From the NCBI GenBank assembly GCA_963788325.1, contig CAWBGJ010000008.1, forward strand, positions 186,001 to 250,000: a stretch of DNA of 64,000 nucleotides. The letters are read 5' to 3'. Origin of the DNA: Prado023 sp963788325 (GTDB lineage: Bacteria > Actinomycetota > Actinomycetes > S36-B12 > CAIYMF01). The notes beneath the pieces are model-generated. The model saw nothing but the letters and a program-made list of their open reading frames with translations. It searched no databases and had not been told where the DNA came from. Shown in pieces: positions 46,978-56,684 of the stretch. The first letter of the stretch is position 1. Every line of letters begins with the position of its first letter. A program made the position numbers and the translations under genes.

Positions 46978-48655
46978 ATGAAGGTCATGGCCCAGATGGG
47001 CATGGTGATGAACCTCGACAAGTGCATCGGGTGCCACACCTGCTCGGTGACGTGCAAGCAGGCGTGGACCAACCGCGCCGGCGTCGAGTACGTGTGGTTC
47101 AACAACGTGGAGACCCGACCCGGCCAGGGCTATCCGCGCACCTACCAGGACCAGGAGCGCTGGCAGGGCGGCTGGGTGCTCAAGCGCGGCAAGCTCCAGC
47201 TGCGCTCGGGGTCGACGGCTCTCGCGGCTGACCAAGATCTTCTCCAACCCGGTGCTGCCCGAGATGGGCGACTACTACGAGCCGTGGACCTACGAGTACG
47301 ACACGCTGATCTCCGCGCCGCTGGGCGAGCACACCCCGGTGGCCCGGCCCAAGTCGCTGATCTCGGGCAAGCCGATGCAGATCCGCTGGTCGGCCAACTG
47401 GGATGACGATCTGGGCGGCGGCCCGGAGCTGGCGCCCAAGGACCCGATCGTGGTCAAGATCCGCGACCAGGTCGGCGACCGGGTCAAGATGGAGTTCGAG
47501 CAGGCGTTCATGTTCTACCTGCCGCGGATCTGCGAGCACTGCCTGAACCCGGCGTGCGTCGCGGCCTGCCCGAGCGGTGCGATCTACAAGCGCAGCGAGG
47601 ACGGCATCGTCCTGGTCGACCAGGACGCCTGTCGCGGCTGGCGCATGTGCGTCACCGGCTGCCCGTACAAGAAGATCTACTTCAACCACCGCACCGGCAA
47701 GGCCGAGAAGTGCACGTTGTGCTACCCGCGCATCGAGGTCGGCCTGCCGACGGTGTGCTCGGAGACCTGCGTGGGCCGGCTGCGTTACCTGGGCCTTTTC
47801 CTCTACGACGCTGACCGGGTCACGCAGGCCGCGGCCACGCCGGACGAGAAGGACCTCTACGAGGCGCAGCTGGACCTGATCCTGGACCCGAACGATCCGG
47901 AGGTGATCGCCGCCGCGCAGCGTGACGGGATCCCCGCGGACTGGCTGGACGCCGCCCAGAAGTCCCCGGTGTACAAGCTGGCCAAGGAGTACCGGGTCGC
48001 GCTGCCGCTGCATCCGGAGTACCGCACGATGCCGATGGTCTGGTACATCCCGCCGCTGTCGCCGGTGGTCGACGCGCTGCGCGAGACCGGCCACGACGCC
48101 GAGGACGCCGACAACCTGTTCGGCGCCCTGAGCAGCCTGCGGATCCCGATCGAGTACCTCGCCGAGCTGTTCACCGCCGGGGACCCGGGGCCGGTGCTCG
48201 GCTCGCTGGCCACGCTGGCCGCCATGCGCTCCTACATGCGCGACCACAACCTCGGGCGCGACGCCGACGCATCGATCCCGGAGGCGGTCGGGCTGACCGA
48301 GGAGCAGATGTACGCGCTCTACCGGCTGCTGGCGATCGCCAAGTACGAGGACCGCTACGTGATCCCCAAGGCACACGCCGAAGCCGGTCGCGACCTGGAG
48401 GAGCTGGCGTGCGCGGTGGACTACGCGGCGGGCCCGGACTCGTACTCGTCGGGGCCGTTCGGCGAGGCGTCCGGTCGACCGGTGCCGGTGGCGGTGGAGA
48501 ACTTCCACGCGCTCAAGGTGCGGCAGTCCGCGGAGGCCTACATCGACCCGGCGGACGCCGGGGCCAAGGTCAACCTGCTCAACTGGGACGGCGCCGTGCC
48601 GCTGGGCATGCCCGGGATCCGGCGCCCGGACCCCGACGAGGCAGGGCAGTCCTGA
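46978..48655 (+). CDS. narH: Nitrate reductase beta subunit NarH (one frameshift)
   Basis: Fe-S electron-transfer subunit, about 555 residues. Cluster motifs: CIGCHTCSVTCK near residue 16, RICEHCLNPACVAACPSG, ACRGWRMCVTGCPYKK (the Trp in place of Cys marks the [3Fe-4S] site), and KCTLCYPRIEVGLPTVCSET. One indel near 47,215 separates the first 80 residues from the rest. ATG 46978 has GAGGAG upstream. It transfers electrons from NarI to NarG. The stop overlaps narJ by one base (TGATG). Confidence 0.94.
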
Positions 48656-49390
48656 TGGCGCCGCTGACCCGCGTGGGTGCCCGAGAGGCCGGGGAGTTCC
48701 TCGGCCTGCCCCTGCGCATGCGCAAGCCCCGGAACCCGGTCGATGAGCTACGCGCGCGCGGAATGTCGGCACACGACATCGCGGCGACCCGGCTGGCGTG
48801 CTCCTGGCTGCTGGCCTACCCCGACGATGCGCTGCTCGATCGTCTCGACGGGCTGGCTGCCGCTGTGGCCGAGCTGCCCGATCCGGCGCGCCTGCCACTG
48901 ACCGAGTTCCTGGCCCATCTGGACGGCACCCCACTGGTCGATGTCGGTCGGCACTTCGTGGAGATCTTCGACATGAAGCGCCGGGCGTGCCCGTTCCTGA
49001 CCTACTGGACCCATGGCGATACCCGCAACCGCGGCGTGGCCATCCTGAGGTTCAAGCAGGCCTACGAGCAGGCCGGCTTCACGATCGGCACCGAGGAGCT
49101 GCCCGACCACCTGGCCGTGCTGCTCGAGTTCGCAGCCGTCGGCGACCGGGTCACCGGTGACGCGCTGCTGGCCGAGCACGCCGCGGCCATCGGCCTGCTG
49201 CGCGAGGCGCTGCACGACCTGGACTCCGTCGTACGCCCACGTCCTGGATGCCGTGGTCGCCACCCTGCCCGAGGTCACCCCTGAGGTCGCTGCACGGATG
49301 GCCGCCATGGCTGCCTCGGGCCCGCCGGTGGAGGACGTCGGCCTCGAACCGTTCCCGACCAGCGCCGTCCCGACAGGAGCCCGCCGATGA
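48655..49390 (+). CDS. narJ: Nitrate reductase assembly chaperone NarJ (one frameshift)
   Basis: System-specific chaperone (about 245 residues) that helps insert Mo cofactor into NarGH. NarJ features: RLACSWLLAYPDDALLDRL near the N terminus, HLDGTPLVDVGRHFVEIFDM and FKQAYEQAGFTIGTEELPDH with LPDHLAVLLEFAA. One inserted base near 49,233 breaks it. It is not part of the mature enzyme. The stop overlaps narI (ATGA at 49387). Confidence 0.9.
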
Positions 49391-50124
49391 GCACCACCGA
49401 GATCCTGCTCTGGATCGTCCTGCCCTACGTGGCGATCACCACGTTCGTGGTCGGGACCATCTGGCGCTACCGCTACGACAAGTTCGGCTGGACCACCCGC
49501 TCCAGCCAGCTCTACGAGCGCAAGCTCATCCGGATCGCCAGCCCGCTGTTCCACATCGGGATCCTGGCGGTGCTGGTCGGGCACATCGTCGGCCTGTCAT
49601 CCCGGAGGCGTGGACCGACGCGGTCGGCATCTCCGAGTCGATGTACCACGCGATGGCCGTCGGCCTGGGCATGTTCGCCGGGGCTGCCACGCTGATCGGC
49701 ATCGTCCTGTTGGTCGTACCGGCGGCGCACCGTGGGCCCGGTGTTCGCCGCGACCACCAACAACGACAAGACCATGTACGTGTTCCTCGTCGCCGCGATC
49801 TGCCTCGGCGTGCTCACCACGCTGGTCGGGGCGGGCGTCCTCGGCGACGGGCACAACTACCGCGAGGACGTCTCGGTCTGGTTCCGCTCGATCCTGACGC
49901 TGCAGCCGCAGGGAGAGCTGATGGCCGACGCGCCGCTGTCCTTCCGGGTCCATGCCGTGGCCGGGATGCTCGTGTTCATGGTCTGGCCGTTCACCCGGCT
50001 GGTTCATGCGTTCTCCGCACCGCTGGGCTACCTGTTCCGGCCCTACGTGGTCTACCGCGACCGCGGCCCGCACGACCCGGGCTCACGGCCGACCAAGCGT
50101 GGCTGGGAGAAGATCGGCTCGTAA
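49387..50124 (+). CDS. narI: Nitrate reductase gamma subunit NarI (two frameshifts)
   Basis: Membrane cytochrome b subunit (about 245 residues, five helices) oxidising quinol. Heme-ligand histidine regions are SPLFHIGILAVLVGHIVGL, MYHAMAVGLGMFAG and FRVHAVAGMLVFMVWPFTRL-type, the last with VHAFSAPLGYLFRPYVVYR. Two indels (near 49,597 and 49,728) break the frame. It completes the narGHJI operon. Stop TAA 50122-50124. Confidence 0.92.
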
Positions 50125-50195
50125 GTACCTATCGGCAGATGTGCGTCGATCCGAAGGTGGATCGGCGAGCACATCCAGAGTGAACGGACACCACC

Positions 50196-50573
50196 ATGGG
50201 CACTGGACCGAACGAACGGCCGGACGGCGCAGGGGGCGCGGGCGCGGGCGCGATGATGCACGTGGCCGACCTCGCGGCGCTGGTCGAGGTCGCACCGGAC
50301 TCGACGGTGTCGCGGACGGTGCTCAAGGCGCAGGGCGTGCGCGTGGTCCTGTTCAGCTTCGATGCCGGGCAGGAGCTGACCGAGCACACCGCTGCGGTCC
50401 CGGTCCTGGTCCAGGTGCTCGACGGCCAGGTGCGGGTGGGAGTGGGTGGGCAGTACGTGGAGCTGGCGCCCGGGGCAGTGGTGCACATCGCTGCGCGCGC
50501 GCCACATGAGGTCCTCGCCCGCACGCCGGCCCGGATGGTGCTGACGATGCTCGACCCTCGCGTCACCGGCTGA
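50196..50573 (+). CDS. Cupin-domain protein downstream of narI
   Basis: A 125-residue single cupin. Beta-barrel pattern: VVLFSFDAGQELTEHTAAVP near residue 55 (a GX-type metal motif with H in TEHTA), VLDGQVRVGVGG and GAVVHIAARAPHEVLA, holding the second histidine. It follows narI by 71 nt on the same strand. A role in nitrosative stress or nar regulation is possible from context. The N-terminal 20 residues are Gly/Ala-rich, and the true start may be one of the inner ATGs (50253 or 50256). Intact. Confidence 0.8.
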   Translation: MGTGPNERPDGAGGAGAGAMMHVADLAALVEVAPDSTVSRTVLKAQGVRVVLFSFDAGQELTEHTAAVPVLVQVLDGQVRVGVGGQYVELAPGAVVHIAARAPHEVLARTPARMVLTMLDPRVTG

Positions 50574-50616
50574 CCGCGCGCCGGGTCAGCTGGGACCGGG
50601 TGGCAGGATCGGGGGC

Positions 50617-51573
50617 GTGCTTCGCTACGCGGTGGTCGGGACGGGGGCAGTCGGCGGGTTCTACGGGATCCGGCTGGCGCACGCCGGCGCGGACGTGCAG
50701 TTCCTGGTTCGCAACGGGGCCGACGACGTACGAACCCACGGCTTGGACCTCCGCTCGCCCGAGGGCGACCTGCACCTGGCCGACGTGGCGGTCGCCGCGG
50801 ACTGGTCGCAGTTGCACGCGTGCGATGTGCTGCTCGTGGCGGTCAAGGCCACCGCGAACACCGACGTGCTCACCCAGCTGCACGCCCACGCGGACCGGCT
50901 GCTGGCCCCGGGGGCTGGCGTCCTGCTGGTCCAGAATGGGATCGGTGCCGAGCCCGGGTATGCCACCGCGGCCCCCGGCCGGGAGGTGCTCGCGGGCCTG
51001 GCGTTCCTGTGCGCGCAGCGCAGCGGGCGCCACTGCGTGACGCACCTGGACTTCGGGGCCCTCACCCTGGCCGCGCACGCCCCCGGCGAGGCGCCAGCCG
51101 GGGTCACGCCCCTGATGCGCGCGATCGCCGCCGACCTCGTCGCGGCGCACACCCCGGCCCTTCTCGACGACGACCTCGTCCGCGCGCGCTGGCGCAAGCT
51201 CATGTGGAACATCGCCTTCAACCCACTGTCGGTGATCCTCGCGGCGACCACTGACGAGCTCATGGCCGATCCGGACACCGTGGGCCTGATCCGCTCACTG
51301 ATGGCTGAGGTGGCCTCGGCCTGCGCCGCCGAGGGTCGAGCGCTGCCCGAGGGGCTGGTCGACGAGCTGCTGGGCGCCACCGCGCGGATGACTCCCTATG
51401 CCACCTCGATGAAGCTCGACGCGGACGCCGGCCGGCCGATGGAGGTCGATGCGATGCTCGGCGAGCCCCTGCGCCGCGCCGCCCGCAGTGGTGCGCCGAT
51501 GCCGGGTGTGGCGGTGCTGGATCGGCAGCTGCGCTTCCTCGACGCTCGGCTTCGCGCGCGAGCAGCACGATGA
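50617..51573 (+). CDS. Ketopantoate reductase (PanE/ApbA) family protein
   Basis: A 318-residue NADPH-dependent 2-dehydropantoate 2-reductase family protein. N-terminal Rossmann motif VVGTGAVGGFYGIRLAHAG; catalytic Lys in LLVAVKATANTDVL; C-terminal helical domain with RARWRKLMWNIAFNPLSV and PYATSMKLDADAGRPMEVD. It may make pantoate for coenzyme A or reduce another 2-oxoacid. Start GTG 50617. Intact, in contrast to the genes just upstream. Confidence 0.87.
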   Translation: MLRYAVVGTGAVGGFYGIRLAHAGADVQFLVRNGADDVRTHGLDLRSPEGDLHLADVAVAADWSQLHACDVLLVAVKATANTDVLTQLHAHADRLLAPGAGVLLVQNGIGAEPGYATAAPGREVLAGLAFLCAQRSGRHCVTHLDFGALTLAAHAPGEAPAGVTPLMRAIAADLVAAHTPALLDDDLVRARWRKLMWNIAFNPLSVILAATTDELMADPDTVGLIRSLMAEVASACAAEGRALPEGLVDELLGATARMTPYATSMKLDADAGRPMEVDAMLGEPLRRAARSGAPMPGVAVLDRQLRFLDARLRARAAR

Positions 51574-51592
51574 TCGGGGCAGGGGCTCGGCG

Positions 51593-52384
51593 ATGATCCG
51601 ACTGGTCGCCATCGATGTCGACGGCACCCTGCTGACCAGCGATCATCGGGTCACCGACACCACGGCAGCCGCCATCGATCGGGCCCGGCGGGCCGGAGTG
51701 ACGGTCGTGCTCGCCACGGGCCGCCCGCCCCGGGCGCTGCGCCCGGTCCTGGAGCTGCTCGGGCTGTGCGACGGGTCGGCGTTCCTGGCCTCCCAGGGCG
51801 CGCTGACCGGCAGCTACGACGGCACGGGCACCCTGACGATCCTCGACCAGCAGCCGATGCGCCTGGACCTGGCCCAGCAGGCAGCCGCCGCTGCCCGGGC
51901 CGCGGGCCTGAGCGTCCACTGGTGCGCCGGCGAGCGCTGGCTGGTCGAGGAGGTGGACGACCGGGTCCGCCGGGAGGCGCGCATCGTGGGAAGCGCGCCC
52001 GACGTGGTCGACCTGTCGGCGCAGACGGTCGGTCCCGACAAGCTGCTCCTGCTCGGGGCCCAGGGTGGTCCTGACGTGGCGGGGACGATCGCGGTCCCAC
52101 CCGGCCTGATCGCCCTGGCCTCCACAGCCACCCACCTGGAGATCACCCGGGCCGACGTGGACAAGGCCCACGCGCTGGCCCGGCTCGCCGAGGCACGGGG
52201 GATCCCCGCCGACGACGTTGCGGCCATCGGCGACGGCCGCAACGACCTGGGCATGCTGGGCCTGGCCGGTCTGGCGATCGCCCCGGCCAACGCCCACCCC
52301 GACGTCCTGGCCGCCGCGGACCTGGTCGTGGCCAGCAACGATCACGACGGCGTGGCCGACGCGCTGGACGCAATGCTCGCCTGA
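51593..52384 (+). CDS. HAD-IIB (Cof-type) phosphatase
   Basis: A 263-residue HAD hydrolase of the Cof subclass, usually sugar-phosphate or nucleotide phosphatases. Motif I IRLVAIDVDGTLLTSDH with the nucleophile Asp, motif II VVLATGRPPRAL, motif III Lys in TRADVDKAHALARLA and motif IV AAIGDGRNDLGMLGLAG. Start ATG 51593, 20 nt after the preceding stop. The substrate is unknown. Confidence 0.9.
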   Translation: MIRLVAIDVDGTLLTSDHRVTDTTAAAIDRARRAGVTVVLATGRPPRALRPVLELLGLCDGSAFLASQGALTGSYDGTGTLTILDQQPMRLDLAQQAAAAARAAGLSVHWCAGERWLVEEVDDRVRREARIVGSAPDVVDLSAQTVGPDKLLLLGAQGGPDVAGTIAVPPGLIALASTATHLEITRADVDKAHALARLAEARGIPADDVAAIGDGRNDLGMLGLAGLAIAPANAHPDVLAAADLVVASNDHDGVADALDAMLA

Positions 52385-52491
52385 GGGCCCGGGGCGGCCG
52401 ATCCGGCGCGCCTTCCCGCGTCCAGGGTCGGTTCTGGCGATGATCTCCCCGGTGTGCATGCCGGCACGCTCGAGCCCCAGGAGGCAGTCGC

Positions 52492-53508
52492 ATGGCGCAG
52501 GTGGTCGGCGCGGACATCGAGCGCATGCAGGCGGCGCTCTACATCGAGGGCACGCCCATGCGTTCGCCGGCCTCCTCGCGCTTCTGGGTGCTGCTGGTGC
52601 TGGCCGCGATCATCGCCACGGCCGGCGTGATCGCCGACTCCACGGCCACCGTCATCGGCGCGATGATCGTGGCCCCCCTGATGACCCCGATCCTGGGCAC
52701 GGCGCTGGCCGTTGTGCTCGCCGATCGCAAGCATCTCGTGCGCAGCGTCCTGCTCGTGGTCCTCGGTGCCCTGACCGTGATCGCGATCGCGTACCTGATC
52801 GGGCTACTGACCCACCCCCTGGACGCCTACCAGAGCAACAGCCAGGTCACGGGGCGGATCAACCCGCGGCTCATCGACCTGATGGCTGCCCTGGCTACCG
52901 GGACGGTCGGCGCCTTCGCCCTGGTGCGCTCGGACATCTCCGACGCCCTGCCCGGGGTCGCCATCGCGATCTCCCTGGTGCCGCCGCTGGCCGTGGTGGG
53001 CCTGCTGCTCGAGGTGAACCGCTTCTCCGACGCGAGCGGCGCGCTGCTGCTGTTCGCCACCAACTTCGCCGCGATCGTGGCCACCGGAACGGCTGTGCTG
53101 CTTGTCTACCGGGTGCGGGACGTGGCTCAGTCGGCGGGCATCCCGGTGGCCGACCTGACGGGCAGGACGCTGGCCTTCGTGGTCGGTGGCGTCCTGTTGG
53201 TGTCGGTCCCGTTGGCGGCCGGCACCGTCTCGGTGGCACAGGACCGTTCCCTGGTCGCCACGGCCAAGCCCATCGCTGCGAGCTGGGCGCAGGCGCAGGG
53301 GTGGGCGGTAGCCACTGTGGAGGCCTCGGGCGGCCAGGTGATCATCACCGCACTGGGTCCGCCGCCCGGGGCGGACGTCGAGGACCTGCGGCGCGAGTTC
53401 GACCAGGCCGGACTGGACTCCACGGACCTGCAGATCCGGCTGGTCGTCGGCGGTGTGCGCAACTGCCCCGCAGGCGAGGTGACCTGCAGCTACCCCGTCG
53501 TCCAGTGA
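52492..53508 (+). CDS. DUF389 membrane protein
   Basis: A 338-residue membrane protein of the DUF389/TIGR00341 family: five or six helices in the first 230 residues, with the signature STATVIGAMIVAPLMTPILG near residue 50 and ALPGVAIAISLVPPLAVVG near 155. A soluble C-terminal domain carries a NCPAGEVTCSYP cysteine pair. The function is unknown. The start ATG 52492 is clear (MAQVVGADIERMQAAL). Monocistronic by position. Confidence 0.88.
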   Translation: MAQVVGADIERMQAALYIEGTPMRSPASSRFWVLLVLAAIIATAGVIADSTATVIGAMIVAPLMTPILGTALAVVLADRKHLVRSVLLVVLGALTVIAIAYLIGLLTHPLDAYQSNSQVTGRINPRLIDLMAALATGTVGAFALVRSDISDALPGVAIAISLVPPLAVVGLLLEVNRFSDASGALLLFATNFAAIVATGTAVLLVYRVRDVAQSAGIPVADLTGRTLAFVVGGVLLVSVPLAAGTVSVAQDRSLVATAKPIAASWAQAQGWAVATVEASGGQVIITALGPPPGADVEDLRREFDQAGLDSTDLQIRLVVGGVRNCPAGEVTCSYPVVQ

Positions 53509-53775
53509 CCCGTTCCTGACCCGCGGCCGGCGCGCGTCCACTGCACGTGATCTGGCCGGGAACGCCGAGTTCTGGTCGATGGGGATGGACTGGCCGGGGT
53601 CCCGGATGTCGAACGCGCTGCGCGTGGTGGATAGACCGGCCACGGGGCACCGGATTCCACCACAACTCGGCGAACCGGGCCGAACGCGTCTCGCATGCGG
53701 CCTCCTTCGACCAGAAGCCGGCGTGCCCGGCGGACGACCGGACGGCGCGGACTGCTCGCGGGTTAGCCTGCGCGG
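53509..53775. other. Intergenic spacer
   Basis: A 267-nt region between DUF389 and the acetyltransferase gene. I see no hairpin, RNA gene or promoter I would defend, and no coding frame that resembles a known family. Confidence 0.4.
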
Positions 53776-54603
53776 ATGGATCTGCCCGTGGGATGGTCGA
53801 CCGACCTCGCTGTGCTGCATCGCTCCGGGGCCCGGATCACCGCTCACGGTGATCACCTGGTCATCGCTTCGCCGGACAACCCGGACTACCACTGGGGCAA
53901 CTTCGTGCTGGTCACCGACCCCGCGACCCGTGACGATGCCTCGCGCTGGGTGCAGCGGTTCCACGCAGCCTTCCCAGCCGCCGGGCACCTGTGCATCGGG
54001 CTGCCCGAGGAGCCGGATGCCGGCCGGTGGACCGCGGCAGGGCTCGTGGCGTCCGGCGACGAGGTCCTGTCCGCTGTCGCGCTGCCCGCCGAGCGTCCGG
54101 CGCCCACCGGGTACGACGTCCGGGTGCTTGCCCGCCACGAGGATTGGGCGGCCGCGATAGCGGCCGACATCGCCGAGAACCTGCGCACCGGCGAGCAGCC
54201 GGCCAGTGGGTTCGCACAGTTCGTGGCAGCCCGCTGGCGGACCCGTCGGGCCATGGCGGCCGCAGGTGGGGCGGTGTTCCTGGGGGCGTTCCGTGGGCAG
54301 GCATGCGTGGCGGACCTGGGGATCGTGCTGTGCGGGCCGGACGCGGTGGGTCGTGAGGTGGCTCGCTACCAGAGCGTGCTCACCGATGCCGAGCATCGGG
54401 GCCGAGGCCTGGCCGGGCACCTGCTGGGAGTGGCCGCCCGCTGGGCAGAGTCCCGCGGCGCCCAGCGGTGGGTGATCGTCACGGAGTCCGACAACCCCGC
54501 GGGTCGGCTCTACCGCAGCGTGGGCTTCACGTCCGACGCGCGCAGCTGGCAGGCCGAGCGGACAGCGCACCCGACGCAGAAGCCGCCGGTCAGCCTCCGG
54601 TGA
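53776..54603 (+). CDS. GNAT-family acetyltransferase
   Basis: A 275-residue GNAT protein. The C-terminal acetyl-CoA site is visible (VLTDAEHRGRGLAGHLLGVA near residue 200), followed by VIVTESDNPAGRLYRSVGF. The N-terminal half (residues 1-115) resembles a second, degenerate GNAT fold. The substrate is unknown. Its 3' end overlaps the convergent RelA/SpoT-domain gene by 14 nt. Confidence 0.85.
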   Translation: MDLPVGWSTDLAVLHRSGARITAHGDHLVIASPDNPDYHWGNFVLVTDPATRDDASRWVQRFHAAFPAAGHLCIGLPEEPDAGRWTAAGLVASGDEVLSAVALPAERPAPTGYDVRVLARHEDWAAAIAADIAENLRTGEQPASGFAQFVAARWRTRRAMAAAGGAVFLGAFRGQACVADLGIVLCGPDAVGREVARYQSVLTDAEHRGRGLAGHLLGVAARWAESRGAQRWVIVTESDNPAGRLYRSVGFTSDARSWQAERTAHPTQKPPVSLR

Positions 54604-55698
54604 GCCTGCGCCGGCGCCGTTCCAGGGTCCGGATCCGCTGGGGGTTGCGCTCGTCGGGCACCGCCCGGTTGGCCTTCAGGTACGCCTCGGGTGCCAGCAG
54701 CAGCAACTCGTCGTCGAGCATCCGGACCGTGTCGACGGTGGCGCGGCCCTCGACCAGGGCCAGGATCCGGGCGTCGGGGGCGGTGGGCATCAAGGCGCTG
54801 AGCGCATCGACGGAATCCAGGTGCATCTCGCGCAGCAGGTCCAGCATCCAGCTCAGTCGGCGCGGCGTGCTCGGCGCGGCCGGATAGCGCGCTGCCAGGA
54901 ACTCGGCCAGGCCCGCCTCGTCCCAGGGCCCGGCGGGTAGTGGCGCGCCCGTGGCCCGGGCGGCTCCTGCCGCGGTCTGCTGGGCGTCCACCTGCCAGGC
55001 GCGCAGGTCCTCCAGCTCGCGTTCTGCCAGCTCGAGCAGGCTCGCGGCCAGCACGAACTGCCGGCTGCGCGCCGCGGGCAGCTCCGTGCCGCCCTTGTAG
55101 CGCAGCTCATGCTCCAGGGAGGCCCACAGGTCCGCGCCCCTGGTGCGCACCTGGATCTCGGCCCTCTGCTGCGCGAGCAGGTCGGGGAGGCCCGATCCCG
55201 GCCGGGCGCGCACGTCGAAGTGCCGACCGCGGTACCCCGGAGTCTCCTCCCGGGCGCGCTCCTCGCGGGCATCAACGTCCTTGTCGACCAGGAGCAGCCG
55301 GTGCAGCTCCTCGGCGACGATCGTGATCTCGCTCTCCAGCCGCACGACGACCCGGATCCCGATCAGGTCGGGCAGGTCGCTGAAGTGCGCATCGCGACCC
55401 GGGCGCCGGCGGTCGCGGGTGCGCAGCTCTGCTCCACCGACCGGACATCCTTGGCCCGCCCGGACACGAACGCCTCGATCTCGTCGACATCCTCGAGCCG
55501 GGACCGTACTGCGTCGACCAGGGCGTTGGTGGCCGTGACGTACTCGCGCCGGCGACGGCGGTAGGCCTGGGCCTCGCGGTGGGCCCAGCTGCGCGGGCGT
55601 GGCGCCGCGGCTGACTCGCCGCTGGTGGCGCTGGCGTCGGGATCCGAGGCAGGCGCCACCCCGGCAGGGGTGCGGCCGTTGCCGGTCCTGGTGGGCAT
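54590..55698 (-). CDS. Stand-alone RelA/SpoT-domain protein (one frameshift)
   Basis: About 368 residues. A synthetase-type domain is recognisable: GRAKDVRSVEQ near residue 90 (ATP-loop-like), DLPDLIGIRVVVRLESEI, PGYRGRHFDVRA and RAEIQVRTRGADLWASLEHEL with the catalytic Glu. No HD hydrolase or TGS/ACT regulatory domain is seen. N-terminal 60 residues are Pro/Ala-rich and probably disordered. One indel near 55,430 splits it. It may make (p)ppGpp or a related nucleotide, or act as a toxin; the sequence cannot decide. The start is ATG 55698. Confidence 0.75.
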
Positions 55699-55774
55699 GT
55701 CCGGAGTCTACGGAAGCCCGAGTCCGCCACCCCGATCAGCGCCCGTGATCAGCGCCGCGGTGTGTCCGGTGAGT

Positions 55775-56152
55775 TCAGCCGACGGTCACTCGCGTGACTT
55801 CGCCGTCGGTGATCTCGGCGTTGATCCGGTCCGGGCGGTAGTCCATCGTCAGCGCCAGGGCCTCACCGTCCACCGACGCGACCCGCCAGGTGAAGCCGGC
55901 TTCGATCACCACCTGCTCGGCCTCGTCGGCGGGCATCCCGACCAGCGTCCCGGCCAGGGCGTTGATGTCCTCGCTGGAAGTCATCGTCCCCTCCTCGCCG
56001 CCGGACTCCGAATGGCCCTCGCCGGACACGACCTCCTCCACCGCCACCTCCTCGTCGGTGGGCACCCCCGTGGTCGTGTACTCGGCGCAGCCGCCCAGCG
56101 TGCCCACGAGGAGCAGCGCAGCCAGCGCGGTGGTGGTCCTGTGCAGCGTCAT
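55775..56152 (-). CDS. Lipoprotein resembling peptidase inhibitor family I78
   Basis: A 125-residue lipoprotein with lipobox LGGC at about residue 22, an acidic Thr/Glu/Ser-rich linker (residues 24-60), and a C-terminal domain whose LVGMPADEAEQVVIEAGF and MDYRPDRINAEITDGEVTRV match the I78 inhibitor pattern. It is probably anchored outside the membrane. The start ATG 56152 follows a run of purines (GGAGAGAA). Confidence 0.7.
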   Translation of the reverse strand: MTLHRTTTALAALLLVGTLGGCAEYTTTGVPTDEEVAVEEVVSGEGHSESGGEEGTMTSSEDINALAGTLVGMPADEAEQVVIEAGFTWRVASVDGEALALTMDYRPDRINAEITDGEVTRVTVG

Positions 56153-56225
56153 CGTTCTCTCCTCATCGGCCCGAGCTGACCCCGTGCGCACCGGCGCGCA
56201 CAGGCAGAGTGTGTCGCAGAGTGTG

Positions 56226-56684
56226 TCAGGTGCCCAGCCAGGACTTCAGCAGCGCGGTGACGATCACGTCCGGGTCCCGCTTGTCGGCCCTGGCCGCCGC
56301 CCGGAACTCCTTGCGCAGCGTCTTGGGCACCTTGACCCCGAGGTCCACGGTCTTCTCGGCGGTCTTGCCCGCCTTCGCGGGCCTGGCCCGACGGGTCGCC
56401 GCGCGCAGGCCGTCGCTGGTGGTTCCGCGCAGTGGCCCGGACAGGCGATGGCGCGCGGGCTCGCCGTCGGGGGTCGAGTCCTGGGGCTGGGCGGGCTCCG
56501 TGGAAGGCCCTGGGACTGATTGCTCGTCAGGGGCAGCCGCAGCGGCGGGCTGGTCATCTGCTGGTGGCCGCGGGCTCGGCGCCGTCGGCGGCAGCAGGGT
56601 ATGCAGGGCATGACCCGGAGCGGCCGGATGCAGGTGCGCATCCGGTGCCTTGCGCAGTGCCGGGCGGGGTTCCGGGGCGGTCAT
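56226..56684 (-). CDS. Small protein with ribbon-helix-helix-like C terminus, ParA partner
   Basis: A 152-residue protein: residues 1-105 are Pro/Ala-rich and disordered; residues 110-152 (TVDLGVKVPKTLRKEFRAAA then DPDVIVTALLKSWLG) look like a ribbon-helix-helix DNA-binding fold. Its ATG overlaps the parA stop (ATGA), so the two are coupled. This is the layout of minimal partition cassettes with a small centromere-binding protein. It may instead regulate parA. I do not recognise a named family. Confidence 0.65.
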   Translation of the reverse strand: MTAPEPRPALRKAPDAHLHPAAPGHALHTLLPPTAPSPRPPADDQPAAAAAPDEQSVPGPSTEPAQPQDSTPDGEPARHRLSGPLRGTTSDGLRAATRRARPAKAGKTAEKTVDLGVKVPKTLRKEFRAAARADKRDPDVIVTALLKSWLGT

